The notes below the pieces were generated by a model. It saw only the letters and a program-made list of their open reading frames with translations. It made no database searches and was not told the DNA's origin. Source: Lantana camara (lineage: Eukaryota; Streptophyta; Magnoliopsida; Lamiales; Verbenaceae). From it: a DNA stretch of 64,000 nucleotides. Location of the stretch: positions 91,338,001 to 91,402,000 of the forward strand of contig CM074856.1 in the NCBI GenBank assembly GCA_037501455.1. Reading direction: 5' to 3'. Shown here one piece after another: positions 1 to 12,526 of this stretch. A program made the position numbers and the translations under genes. Position 1 is the stretch's first letter. Every line of letters begins with the position of its first letter.

Positions 1-147
1 AAGCTTATCACTACGATGACAGGTGTATTGCATTCATGGCACGTGCATCATAAGTCGTATTAAATTATTTAATCTCCTTTATTTATATGTGTGCATGTAT
101 TTCTACTTGATAACTTCTCCAATATGTTACATCCTTAATGATGCATT
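1..147 (+). other. Interior of gypsy-type element O, left fragment
   Basis: Non-coding interior of LTR element O, whose 3' LTR is at 24309-27498. It aligns by eye with the P1 interior at about 10077-10335: both hold a run like ACGGTGACAGG, then CACGTGCATCATAA, then ATGCATT. This homology shows that O and P1 are related non-coding elements. The fragment ends at the CACTA insertion, and the interior resumes at 6039. No supported reading frame. Confidence 0.6.
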
Positions 148-835
148 CACTACAAAAAAACAGCCGATTTCCGACGGAAGTTTTCGTCTGAAATCGATGG
201 TTTTCGACGAACTTCAGACGAACCTCCGACGAACTAAAGTTCGTCTGAAAAACCATCGTCGCAGATAATTTCAGACGAAATTTCCGAGGAAAATTCCGAC
301 GAACTCATTTTCCGACGAAATTCAGACGAAATTCAAACAAAAATTATCTCGTCCGAAACCGAGAAATTTCAGACGAACTCATTTTCCGACAAAAATTCGG
401 ACGATAAAATATGGAACGAATTTTCATCGTTTAATTTTCAGACGAAATTACCGACGAAAAGATATTGACCAAATTATCCTTTTCCGATGATTTTGCGACC
501 AAAAAAATGTCGTCTGAATTCCGAGGAAATTTCAGACCAAATTTCCGACGAAAAAATAAATGTTTTATGGATTTATATAACATTTCAGACGAAATTGCGA
601 CCAAAAAAGTCGTCTGAATTCTTTTCCGAGGAAATTTCAGACCAAATTTCCGACCAAGAAAAATATTTTATTGATTTATATTACATTTTAGACGAAATTT
701 CAGACGACTTTCAGATGAAGTGCACTATATTTCAGACGAACTTCAAACCATTTTCAGACGAAAATTCAAAAATTTTAGAAAATTCTTAATTTTTTTTAGA
801 CAAAAGTCGTCGCAATTTTCGTCTGAAATTTTCGA
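148..835. repeat. CACTA left subterminal repeat array
   Basis: Many degenerate copies, on both strands, of a motif around TTCAGACGAAATTTCCGACGAA. In CACTA families, subterminal repeats of this kind bind the transposase. The small open frames here are by-products of the repeat. Confidence 0.8.
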
Positions 836-3119
836 TTATTATTATTTTTCATTTTTTTTTATGAATTTCAACCTATTTTTCAGCAATTATATACCCCAAA
901 ATAAAATAATAAAACAATTGAAACTCAACAATAATGTGTAATAGGCCAACAATAATTTAGAAATTCAATCACAATATTGAAATAACAAATCCAACTACCC
1001 GAAATTCGATAAAATCTACCAAATTACAAAATCTTCATGTACTATTACATAAATCCATATTTTGCAAACTACTACGTAAAATACGACAACACTAGATATG
1101 AAGCGAAAACTTCTCGCCACCATTTGAAAATTTACCTAGTGTTGCTACATTTCCACTTAAGCCATTTGAATTGTCTGATCTGTTAAAAAAAAACAATTAA
1201 CCCAAAATTGTTATTTGCTGACTAAGGATTTAAACTTTAAAGACACGTAAATGCTTGAAAATATAAGATAATCCATCAAAATGATATAAGTTAGCAGATT
1301 TTAAGTATCTTATTAAACTACATATGCATATACAAATAGAGAAATTAATATCATATACCAAACTGATGATCATGCATGGTAATTGCCAACAATTGAATCT
1401 CACAATAGATGCCTCAGGCAAACTGATGATCATGCATGGTGGAGCAATTACATTGAAATAGTTAATATATCATGACAAAGAAAACTAATGTATAAGGTAG
1501 AAGAAGTACATGGAATGAAGCAAAGGTATGATGTAGTTATATAAAAATATAATTTCAATAATTATACAAACTTCCCCTGACTATAAGTGCTTCATTCCTA
1601 ATAACAAATTAAAAAAAAAGACATTAAGTCGGATCCTTAAATGCTGAGGCTCGTGCACTTGAACATGATTTGGAGAACTTAAATGCTCAAAGATCAATTA
1701 GTTAAGCAATAAATTAGCTAAAGCAGATAAGAGGAATAAACTGAAAGAAGCAAAGCTAGAAAAGAAGCGTTGATTTAGCCCAAAACTGTCTTGGATTGTA
1801 ATTTTTAATTAATATGTTAAGTTCACATATGTATAACATCTAACATACAAGAAATAAGAATACATCACAAACTGACCTAAGCTTTGGATTGTAGCTGTTC
1901 CCACTGTCCAATAATCAGCATGGGTGGATCTACCTAAAGAAGCTTTTAAAGCAAAGAGCCTCCAAATTTAACTAATTCTTGTCCTCTTTCAGTCAATTAA
2001 TCTACATTCCAATTAGGTACAGTATCACTAATACATAACAAACACTACTTACTTCAATGACAACTTCACCCCACACAAACACTCTAGAAAACGTTTCAAG
2101 AACCCCGAACAAAGCAACAAATGCAATTACAAATGCCCCTATTTGATCATCAGTAGGTAATAATCAATGCAATTATTTCCTCATCTCAAGAATATATAGT
2201 CCTCCTTTCCATTCAAGCATCATCTGTGATGTTACTGCATTAACATAATAAAAAGCTTATCTTTTTCCCAGAATCCTGAAAACTTACTTTCTTGATCAAG
2301 TGTTTCCCCAAAATTGCCAATAGAAATCTTTATGTTAAGATTCTACAAAGAAACAAATAATATATAAGCAAACAAATGAAAATTATATGAAACAAAAGAT
2401 CTGAGCATTAAAAATAAAAAATAAAAATATAGGAATTGCCTGAGTTCAAGAGATTCTAAAATTTTACATCCAACTATCCAATTGCAATTAAGAAATGCTT
2501 TACTTTGCTGATGAGAAATGGAGAACTGATCTAGCATATTTCATATCTCAAGTGAGGGTTAAGAAAGACTAGATCATCAACATTCATCCATGAAGCACCA
2601 GCAAATAATTAAGTTAACCCTCCCTTCACCAACATATCAAGAGAAAAACAAAGACCATATAGAGATTAACATTTGACAAAGTCTTGTAGTATCAAGACAA
2701 TTGTATAAGGATCTTTAAATTTGTATTAACTACTAAATTTGAACAAATATACAAGAATAACCATATTTTTTAATATTACCGAAGCAAACTTCACTCCTTG
2801 GCCATATTACAACAAATTATTTTTAGCAATGACATCAATTAGTAGAAACAGGTTTCACCTCATCAATCCTCTCATCAATAACTCCATTAGTGGATACATT
2901 AAACGAATTACAACTGATTCACATTTGTTAAGAAATTGAAATACTCCAATAGTGTAAGACATTTTAGTGGTTTTACTTGGTGGATTAAATTCCAATTTGA
3001 ACTACTTCTAATTTCGAAGGTACCAACGTGAACTAGTTTAAAATGTTCAAAATAGCTAATTACCTCCGCCTTGATACAAGCAACTTCTCATTCGAGGAAA
3101 TTTTAGCTGAAATTTAACA
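836..3119. other. CACTA interior, AT-rich, no recognised gene
   Basis: AT-rich sequence with only short frames and no recognisable domain. A 22-bp exact direct repeat occurs at 1359-1380 and 1419-1440, 60 bp apart. The stretch could include captured intron-like DNA, but nothing identifies a donor gene. Confidence 0.5.
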
Positions 3120-3420
3120 CCTCCGCTTCGGAGCGCCGTCAAAGACCTCTGCCTTGAGATCTGCAGTCGACGACCTGCATTGGAAGCTCCGCCGTCGACG
3201 ACCGCCCTGCCTTGAGATCTACCGTCGACGACCGCCCTGCCTTGAGATCAACCGTCGACGACCGCTCTGCCTTGAGATCCGCCGCCGACGACCTGCGCTG
3301 GAAGCTCCGCTTTGTGGCATCACGAAGGTGGTAGACGGCGGCGGAGAGTGGCTGTGAAACGAAGGCGACTGCGAGTGGGTGAGCGGCGGTAAGCCCCGTC
3401 TCTGTACTTCCTGCGCCGCT
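3120..3420. repeat. GC-rich tract with 30-bp tandem repeat
   Basis: An abrupt GC-rich island inside an AT-rich transposon. From about 3193 to 3290 a 30-bp unit beginning CGTCGACGACCG and continuing with CCTTGAGATC repeats about three times, flanked by diverged copies such as GACGACCTGC with GGAAGCTCCGC. A 67-residue frame on the plus strand just mirrors the repeat. It may be the element's own former promoter or first-exon region, or captured DNA; I cannot tell which. Confidence 0.55.
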
Positions 3421-4139
3421 GGAAGTGGGGATGGGAGAAATTAGGGATTTCTTGAGAGGAAGAAGGGGGGAAAGACGGGAATTGATTTTGAGGGGGAGGG
3501 GGAGTTATTCAATTTTTGGTAAAATGTAATTGAAATTATGGGGGGAGTTATTATTATATTATAATATTATAAATAATACGTTATATTTATGATTTCATAC
3601 TCTCATTGTTATTTAGATATTAATTAGTAATCTTATTATTTCATATTATACTATTTAATATAATTATATCATATAATATAAATATATATATTATATGGTT
3701 TAGTACTAATATTGTTATAACATATGGTATATAATATCTAACATTAATATAAATATTCCTATATTATAAAAATAAACATACATTGCCATCTATAATAGAA
3801 TGAAATATTTCAATAGAATGGGTGGGAACAAAGTTAATTTTAGGGGGAAATTGAAAATTTTCCATAGATTATAATTTATATGTTATATATCATTTAATCT
3901 ACTTATAAATTATATTATTTAATATATTTATAATTGCATACTATATATTTTGATATAATTTGTATTTATGTATTATATTATTTAATAAAGTGATAAATAT
4001 CATTATCTTACTTAATAAATTTATATGTATTATATTATTAATGAGGAAGATATATGTTATACTATTTAATAGTTTTATATTTACCTAGATATTATATGAT
4101 TTAACATAACTTAATTATATAAAGTAGTATTTAATAGAA

Positions 4140-4140
<1 letters not shown>

Positions 4141-4189
<49 letters not shown>
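4141..4189. repeat. (AT)n microsatellite
   Basis: Almost pure alternating A and T, in the AT-rich CACTA interior. Confidence 0.85.
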
Positions 4190-4191
<2 letters not shown>

Positions 4192-4351
4192 TTTAATACT
4201 TATGAGTATTACATTATCAATACTAGTATAATATTATTATAGCATATGATATAGTATATGTATATATATATAAAAGTCTATTAATTAGCATAATGATGAC
4301 TATATATTTATTAATATTATAATATAAAGTTATTTACATTTATAATATATA

Positions 4352-4707
4352 TATATAACTTATAGCTATCTATAGTATTCGATATATAGTTATCTATAGT
4401 ATTCGATATTATTATATCATATGATATATAATAATCGTAAATGTAAATATTTTTATATTATTTATTTAATAGATATTATTTTAATAGATCACTTATAGTT
4501 ATTGTATTATGTCGATCACTTGTAAAGTACATTTGCGCATCTTAAATAATACCACATCTTATGTTACTAACTCAAATTATTGTACATATCATATAATATC
4601 AAAGCACTATATAAGTATACCATCATAATGATTTATAATATATATTATATCTTATGAAATATAACCTTTAATTAAACTTCATTACATAGCTTTCAGTAAT
4701 TACACTA

Positions 4708-4765
<58 letters not shown>

Positions 4766-5162
4766 CTTATAGCTATCTATAGTATTCGATATATAGTTAT
4801 CTATATAGCATTCGATATTATTATATCATATGATATATAATAATCGTAAATGTAAATATTTTTATATTATTTATTTAATAGATATATAGTTCTATTATTC
4901 ATTTAACAGACTTATGACTAAGTATTATATCATTTTAATAGATCACTTATAGTTTTTGTATTATATCCATCACTTGTAAAGTACATTTGCGCATCTTAAA
5001 TAATACCACATCTTATGTTACTAACTCAAATTATTGTACATATCATATAATATCAAAGCATTATATAACTATACGATCATAATGATTTATAATGTATATT
5101 ATATCTTATGGAAACATAACCTTTAATTAAACTTCATTACATAGCTTTCAGTAATTACAATA
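4352..5162. repeat. Tandem segmental duplication with (TA)n between copies
   Basis: About 355 bp at 4352-4706 is repeated at about 4759-5162, sharing stretches such as CTTATAGCTATCTATAGTAT and ATAGCTTTCAGTAATTACA. The second copy has about 48 extra bases near 4885-4932. A long (TA)n run at about 4709-4763 separates the copies. Confidence 0.8.
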
Positions 5163-5224
5163 GTACGTATGTTGAACCAAAAAAAAAAAAAAAATTACAA
5201 TACTATATTAATAATTAATTAATT

Positions 5225-6038
5225 TGTCACGATATTATTAGACGAAATTTCATCTGAGTTTCACAAAAATAATTTTCAAAATTATTCAGACGAAATAAGT
5301 TCGTCGGAAAGGTTCATCCGAAAAGCATTTTTTTTTGTAGTGATGATTTCAGACGAACTTTTTCGTCTGAGGTTCGTCGTAGTTTTAGAACAATTTCACA
5401 CCAACTTTTTCGTCGGTGTTTCATCTGAAATCTCAGACGAATTTCAGACCACTTCGTCTGACTAATAATTTATAAAATTAATTTAAAATTTTCAGACGAA
5501 CTTTCATCGCAAAAGTTCGTCTGAAAATGACTGTTTTTTTGTAGTGTATTTTCAGACGAACCTTGGCGTCGGAATTTGGCTGCAAAACTAAACAATTTTC
5601 CGACGAAAAAGTTGGTCGAAGTTTCGTCTGAAATCTCAGACGAAATTCAGACCAATTTCGTCTGAAAAATAACTTACAAATTAATTAAAATTCTCAAACG
5701 AACAGGTTCGTCGGAGTTCCGCCGCAATTTTAAAATAATTTCAGACCAAAAGTTTCGTCGGTGTGTCGTCTGAAATCTCAGACGAATTTCAGACCTTTTT
5801 TCGTCTGTGCATAATTTACCAAATTATTTAGATATTTCAGACGATATTTCGTCGCAAAGGTTCGTCTGAAATATTGTTCGACGGAGTTTCCCCGGAATTT
5901 CGTCTGAAATTTTGGATCACATGCGAAAAGTACAATTTAATTAGTTTCATCGGAATTTAGTCGGAGTTTCGTCGGAAAATTTCAGGCCAACTTTTTCGTC
6001 GGAAAATTTCGTCTCAAATCGTCTGTTTTTTTGTAATG
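5225..6038. repeat. CACTA right subterminal repeat array
   Basis: A dense run of TTCAGACGAA/TTCGTCTGAA motifs mirroring the left end. Internal terminus-like sequences end at 5342 and 5546, before the true end at 6038. Confidence 0.8.
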
Positions 6039-6186
6039 ATTATTTAGTGTTTACTTGGTAGGAAATTTCTCCCACTTCGTTCGTCAAGTGTTACTCCGAA
6101 GGGGTCTTACTCGAATCAAGGCAAGAAATATGTTGGATTGCAAGGTATATGGAATGAAATGGAAAGGAAAATACGGAGGCCTGGAA
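6039..6186 (+). other. Interior of element O, second fragment
   Basis: Continuation of the O interior right of the CACTA element, starting ATTATTTAGTGTTTACTT (compare ATTATTTAGTGTTTGCTG at about 10335 in P1). It ends with TGGAA at 6182-6186, the left target-site copy of solo LTR P2. It is degenerate and non-coding. Confidence 0.6.
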
Positions 6187-6192
6187 TGTGAC

Positions 6193-8846
6193 TGTAACGC
6201 CCCAATTTCAGGTACGCTCGACACGTGTGAGTTTCGAGCGTTAGGATTTTATTTTATTATTTTCGCTGAGTTAATTTAAACGTGCTACATTGATTTTTAT
6301 AAATTGCGTGCAACATGAATATGTGGAAATATATGAAATATGTGTCAACTTGAGAATTATTGTATCATTGGAATTTAATTATTGCATGAACTAATTGCCC
6401 AATTTGATTTAATTCCCAAATTGTCCATAATTGCTCATTTCCTTCTTTTTAAGGGACTAAATTGCCTGAAAGATAAAGGACCTAATTGCTCATTTCCAAA
6501 CTTGATGTACTTAATTGCATGACCTACAAACATTAGGGATTTAGTTGCAAAAATTATATCTCTTCAAGAGATATATCGATACATGCTTCCCTTTCATCAT
6601 TTCATCCATTTTTCATCCAAAAATCATCATTCTTTCTTGCTCTCTCTACCGAGCCAAAACCATGAAAAAGGGAAGAAGAGAAATCATCATCTTCAAGCTA
6701 GAATTTGTTAGGGAAATTCATGATTCAAGCTTAAGCATCCATGATCATCCATCTTTCTTCCTCCAAGTTCATGTAAGTAAGGAATATGTGAATTCTTGAT
6801 GAAAATTCATGAAGCTAGGGTTTGGGATTAAATGGAATATTATGTGTTTTGGTTGTTAGAAACATGATTATAAGCTATAGCCTTGAATTTCATATATGAA
6901 TCTTGAAGATTATGGAATTATATGGTGATTTGATATTTGAGCTTGAAGTGAGGATTGTGATGATCAAGGCATGAAACATGTGTGTATATTGGGTTTTATT
7001 ACCTCTCAAGCATGTGTATATATTTTCCTTCATAAGTTATAATGTTTGGAAGTGAATTATGATGGTTATGGTGGGATTTGGGAGTGGTTCGTGCATGCCC
7101 TGTTTCTTCCCCTGTTCTGCTGCATCTTCTGTAAAACGGGAACGGCCCTTCCCGTTCCCTTTGTAAACAGGGAACGGCCGTTCCCATAATTTGAATAGTT
7201 GCAGGGCGGCGAGGACGGGAATGACCGTTCCCATTTTGGCTTGCAAGCCGGAACGGCCGTTCCCATCTTCGGGGAGCGTTTCGGGACTAGGGAACGGCCC
7301 TTCCCATTTTACACTAAAACCTAGAACGGCCGTTCCCAGGCTCCTGGAAGTGCAGAAACATTCTGCACAAAATTACAATTTTGGCCCCTCGTTCCAATGG
7401 CCTATTTGATCCCGAATTGCTATTATATGATTGATTATATGTCAAAACAACATGTTTTCATGCTACATTGTGTATTGCTCGATGTCTCGTGTATGATTAT
7501 GCCGTGCGTCATTATATGAATAATATGATTGAATTATGGTCTCATACACGCACATTGTCCTGTTTCTTGTCCAGTTACTCTCCAGAACGGAGATTGTGGC
7601 TCATGAACACGTTTACGCATTCACGAGTCGTGTGTCGCCTGTCAGGTGAGGTTTAATTTCTAGCTACATAGAACCCGTATATCCCTTATGTGATATTTCG
7701 GCCAAAAGGTATTTATATTTATAAATTCCATAAACTATTGACCATGATTTATAGTTGCATGTTATCAAGTCATGTTTCAAGCAAGCAAGCCATGATTGTC
7801 CATGTTCATGATTTCAAGCATGTTTAGGCGAGTAGCATGATCGTTCACGATGGGCCCGAGGGTAGTGACTAGAGCCAACCGGGAAAGCAAGGGCTGACGG
7901 GTAACTCTGGTGCTATCCTCACCACATTTGGGGTCACCCCTGAATCCACTAGGAGGTTAGTGGAGGAAGGAGCTCCGGGCTTAGGGATTCATGTACCCTC
8001 TGCTCAACATGTCGTGGATGGTGAAGGCTAGCTACCTTCCCATCATTGGAGGGAGAAGGAGACTGGGGACGAGTCCGGCACCACGGATGCGCCTCGGGTT
8101 ATTTCATGATTGTTACTCCATGTACATGTTACCTGATTACACTATTGCACGATAGCACGATAATTGATTGCATGATCACCTCGTGATTGATAAACAAGCA
8201 AGCATGTTCATGTTCATTTGGAGTAAGGTTGGAGACCGCCCTCACTCGCCGGGGCCATGTATTGATTGATTGCATGATAATGAACAAGTATTTAATATTG
8301 ACAGTTGTATTCTCGGGCGAAGCTACGTTATTATTGAATTTGTATAATTATCTTTTATAAACCTTTACCCGAGAATATAACTTGCATGTTATCTGCGCTA
8401 ATATATATGTAAACCCCTCACTCGGTCTTCACAGACTGACGCCTCCACCTTTCAGGTATTGCAGGTGCACGCTAGGCGGGAGTGAGTCGAGTCGGGTCCA
8501 GTTCATGTAGTCATGTCATCCGTGGTTCGTGTATTTATTTATTATGGAACTGTAATTATTACTATTGTTAAAATTGGGAGATGATAATGTATTAATATGA
8601 TAAGTTAGAATATATTTTATTGGAAAATGAGAAATATCATGATTGAATAAGTGAAACTAATTGTTAGAAATTGTTTTATGCTTCCGCTTTGTCTTATTGC
8701 ATGTTTTAGTTATCCCGCCTAGCTTGTCGAGTATTGCATTGTCACCCGTTCGCTATAGGTTGGTTCATGTACGGATTGACCATTTCGTATGTGAATTAAT
8801 CTATAGTGCGGGGGTGTGGCACCTCCACGTGTACTAGGGTGCTACA
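6193..8846 (+). repeat. P1 5' LTR
   Basis: TG...CA boundaries, 2654 bp. It contains an array of 16-bp palindromes (7136-7338). Short reading frames here appear identically in the 3' LTR and are not genes. Confidence 0.95.
7136..7338. repeat. Palindrome array in P1 5' LTR
   Basis: Interspersed copies of GGGAACGGCCGTTCCC: perfect at 7170-7185, a 14-bp core at 7250-7263, near-perfect at 7217-7232 and 7290-7305, and partial at 7138-7160 and 7324-7335. The array follows CCCCTGTTCTGC. The spacer sequences are unrelated to one another. Confidence 0.85.
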
Positions 8847-8853
8847 TCTAAGG

Positions 8854-8880
8854 TGGTATCAGAGCCCGGTTGCAAAACCG
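8854..8880 (+). promoter_or_regulatory. Primer-binding site and adjoining GNRA hairpin (P1)
   Basis: TGGTATCAGAGC at 8854-8865 is complementary to the 3' end of plant initiator tRNA-Met and lies seven bases after the 5' LTR. Directly after it, 8867-8880 folds as CGGTT-GCAA-AACCG, a five-pair stem with a GCAA tetraloop. Equivalent hairpins follow the PBS in M1 and M2. Confidence 0.85.
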
Positions 8881-11800
8881 AGGTTCTAGTGTCGTGTCGT
8901 GTCGAGTCTAGGTCGTACGGCATAGGAATTACTTGATAATCTGGGAGTCCTGCATTTTATTTGAAATTACTTGGCTATTTGGATTCTTTGAAGTACCTGA
9001 AATACTTGATAATTTGTGCTTTGTATTGATTTATGTATTCATTGCCAATGTATTTATCTCGAATTGCTTGAAATTATGTGATCAACGTGGCTTATTTCAG
9101 GTATTGATGAATTGCTTATTGCATTCTATATTAAATTCTCGCTGGTATTAATTATGTGACAATTACGTGACATGATCATGCTTCACCCACATGCATTTAT
9201 TTTCAAAATAAGTTGTGAGTTACAGGTTGTGGGAATGATATTAAACCACGGCTAATCATTCGATAATTTCGGACTACTACAAGATTTCTTTTCTAACTTG
9301 GGAAGAGATGAAGGAAGATTTGAAGCTACTAATGATCCAAGGTTCGGAATTTGGTGTAACTTGAGGATTTTCAACTAGTGGGAGATGAAATTCAAGCGTG
9401 AGAAGAAAACAACTCAAGTAATTCCAAACAAAGTAAAGATTTTGGGGAATTGCATACAGGAGAAGTGGAAATACCTCGGACCTTGAAACAGGGTTCTAAT
9501 GGATTGGGAAGGATGAATTATCAATTAAATTGAGATTCAAGATTCAACCAATAGAAGAATGAACAACCAGTTGTGGGAAGTTAAGAGGCTAGGAATTCTA
9601 TATTCGGGCGAAGTGAGTTTTCTTCTGATGCAAGCTAAATTGTTTCGTTGTGAGATTGAATTGGAAGATATGGAGCAACAAATGGAAATGACAAGGAAAA
9701 GCAAAGTGACAATTGGAGGGAATATCGGTGTTATCGTTGGAGATTAAAATTCTAAGAAATATCGAGATATCCACGGCATGAGTGTAGAAGTGATCAAATT
9801 CAAGAATTACCATCTCGGGTCATCAAGTTACACAAGGTATTACAAGAAAGGTTTTAATCAAGAAACTAATCGTGGGAAAGGTTTGGAAATTGCCTAGACA
9901 ATAAAGCTCGGAAAAATTTGGGTTCAAGAAATTTCCAAATCAATTTATGCGAATGTCTGAGCTGAGGCCGGGAAATGTTGGAAATTGGAAGACCGTGGAA
10001 AAACTAGATTGATGATTTACAGATTGAGACAAGCTTATAATTCAACCAACGAGGAACAAGTACCAGATTAAAGTCCATCATTACAACGGTGACAGGTTCT
10101 TCAATACATTCATAAACACGTGCATCATAATTGTTAATTAAATTGCTTCTCATTTATAAATATTGTATAGATGTTGTTGGAATTGTCTACTTGATGCACT
10201 AAGTATATGCTTAAATTAGTTGAAGTATCTAAATTACTTTATTTCTAAGTAATTCTTTAAATTAATATAACTGTTCTAAAATGTTGCATTTTAAATTGGT
10301 GATAATATGTGCATTGACACTTTAACCATCATGCATTATTTAGTGTTTGCTGTTAATAGGCTCTCCCTATGCTCTGCACAGTCTCTGCTCTTATTTCTAC
10401 CAATTTGAATGTAAAGAGGAGATTTCTGAATCATTGGGTATCAGTTTGGGAATCGGGTCATTTGGCTTTGCTTGAAAAGATTGGAAATGTTGGGACTGTG
10501 AGAATTATTGATCCAAGATTTAACAGGAATGGGTATGATATAAATATTTGGAAAAATTTAGAACGGGAAAAGGATGATAAGTCCAAGCGGATAAATGTTC
10601 AGCGGGACCTCAAATCTTCAGAGATTAATCAGTCATATGGAGGTGCGTTTAGAATTAAGAAAGTAACCTTCTTGTTTTGGACTATAGTGCCGGACTTGTA
10701 AACGCCAATTCGCTGGAGAGCATTAGGTAAATATAGGATATTGAAGAATTTTAAACATCAAACCAAAGTGGTGATAGTCAAGGAGCTTCAAGTTGAGTAT
10801 GTGGATAACAGAAAGAATTCGGAAGAAATCATCGATCAACGTTTTGATTAACAACCAGTAGGACGAGGGAAAAGGTTACGGGAATGGAATTAGCAGAGAA
10901 GCTTGCAAGTGGGAAAGGACAGAAGGAACCAAAGGATAAGAAAATTTCCATTTTCTTAAGGGGGAGAGCCGGTCTGGGAATAGATTAGATCGGAAGCTGG
11001 ACAACATTCCGGAGAGTCGGGAATCCTCTATCAGAACCATGTGAAAGAAGTTTTCAATAAGTTGAGCTTTCCTACCTCTTACACAAAGAAAAGTCTCATC
11101 ATCGACAGTACCTTTGGGCCATCATCATTTTCAGGAAAGTGAGTACATTGTTTGCAATCCTTCGACAACCTCAGGATATCATTTGACTCAGTAAATAGAA
11201 AAGGATTCAGTTTGGGCGATATCCGGAACCAATCTCAAGTTTGATAGGTTAACTCTGACAAGAGTTTTCTTACGAAGTTGTTACTTATACCCTAGAGATG
11301 CCTGTGATAGCACATCGAGCTCTCATCCGTGCTGTCGCTGTCGCCTCCATAAATATACCAGCTTACCAGAAATATTTCAAAGAAGACTAAAGATTGAACG
11401 ATCCTTTCTTTCAAGATATTTCGCGGAGCGTTGAGTATGTTATCAAATTTCAGGGGTCAAGTGGAAGACGTGGTATTAGGACTTGATTTCTTCGGTATCC
11501 ACCCAAGTGTGCTTGCTGAATTACTCTCACGGGACGACGACCTTGATTCCTCTATTGCGAATATCCGCCGTATTGTTAACTGAGGGAGTAAGAGCTCAAC
11601 TTTCAGATTGCAAACAAGGAGTCAGGAATGCTGCTTCGGAAAAGGTTTACTTTAAGTACTGAGGTTGGAGAAATGGTAACACCTGTTTTCTCTACTCGTC
11701 GGACAAGAGCTTGCTTGGAAAACGAAGTCAGTTTTTTTAAGCTTGACCGGGCAATTACACTCTAACAAGAATATCAGGATGTTCTCAATTCCAGAATCGG

Positions 11801-12212
11801 AAAGTAAATGTGAGAAGCAGTGAATTAGCACAAGGGCAAAGATGGTCATCAGAGATGGGAATATCGAACCGCATTGGTGCAAAGCGGGGGAAAACCTCAA
11901 CTAAAGAATCAAGTATTCAACTGAATCAATTCAGTCCCAGAATGTCAATCCTCAGTGAACGGTACACCTAATCATGCATATCACGTGCATTCTTCATTTC
12001 TCGTTATCATTACTTTGCTATTTTATACCTGAACCCTTATTTGTTATTAATTGTTGATTATTATTTTAGTATTCGTATTCTTGCGTATGGTTCCTTGTTT
12101 ATTATTAATTGTAATATGAATAATTATGTGCGCAAATGATAATTTTACTTGATCTGTGTGTGGTAAGTGATAAAATTTGTCTAAATGCTTGCTTGAATTC
12201 TATTTGTGTGAG

Positions 12213-12318
12213 TGAGAGACGGGGATTCTCTCAGGGTTGTCAGGAGACGGGGTTCTCTTGTTACTTGCTCGAAAGACGGGGTTCTTTCATTGATTGTTTG
12301 AGAGGCGGGGCACTCTCA
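12213..12318 (+). repeat. Stem-loop array in P1
   Basis: Four tandem units of the type GAGAGACGGGGTTCTCTC. One unit (about 12270-12288) has GAAAGA paired with TCTTTC, a compensatory change relative to GAGAGA/TCTCTC; the last reads GAGAGGCGGGGCACTCTC. The array ends about 230 bp before the PPT. The same kind of array occurs in O and M2. Confidence 0.85.
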
Positions 12319-12526
12319 GTATTTTCAACTACTTGTCAATTTGTTATCGTGAAAGGCTAGAATTTTCTTTCGAGTGAGTAGACTCCGGAAGTGAGGGTCG
12401 TGATCTCAACCATTGGAGGACCTTGTGGAATGAAGATCTCTTTCAAACTAATCTCTGACGGGGAGTAGCTAACCCGCGTGGGATGAACATGTAAGAGCTA
12501 ATTAAATTCCAAGAATTCAGGACATG

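Larger units (their letters stand above)
148..6038. mobile_element. CACTA (En/Spm-type) DNA transposon, probably non-autonomous
   Basis: The left end is CACTACAAAAAAACAG. The right end is the inverted counterpart CTGTTTTTTTGTAATG, with one change in the terminal GTAGTG. A 3-bp TSD ATT flanks the element (145-147 and 6039-6041), the size expected for CACTA elements. Removing the element and one ATT gives ATGCATTATTTAGTG, which is present uninterrupted at about 10332 in the related P1 interior, so a paralogous empty site confirms both boundaries. Both ends carry dense subterminal copies of TTCAGACGAA-like motifs. No transposase-like frame is visible: the centre is AT-rich filler plus a GC-rich tract. 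Two more terminus-like TTTTTTTGTAGTG stretches end at 5342 and 5546, suggesting duplicated or nested right ends. Confidence 0.9.

Noticed and set aside
3154..3357. 67-codon Arg/Pro-rich repeat peptide frame
   Set aside because: A direct translation of a 30-bp tandem DNA repeat within a transposon, with no other support.
10369..10701. 110-codon frame in the P1 interior
   Set aside because: No gag, pol or host domain is recognisable, and related interiors (O, M2) do not show it, so it is likely chance.
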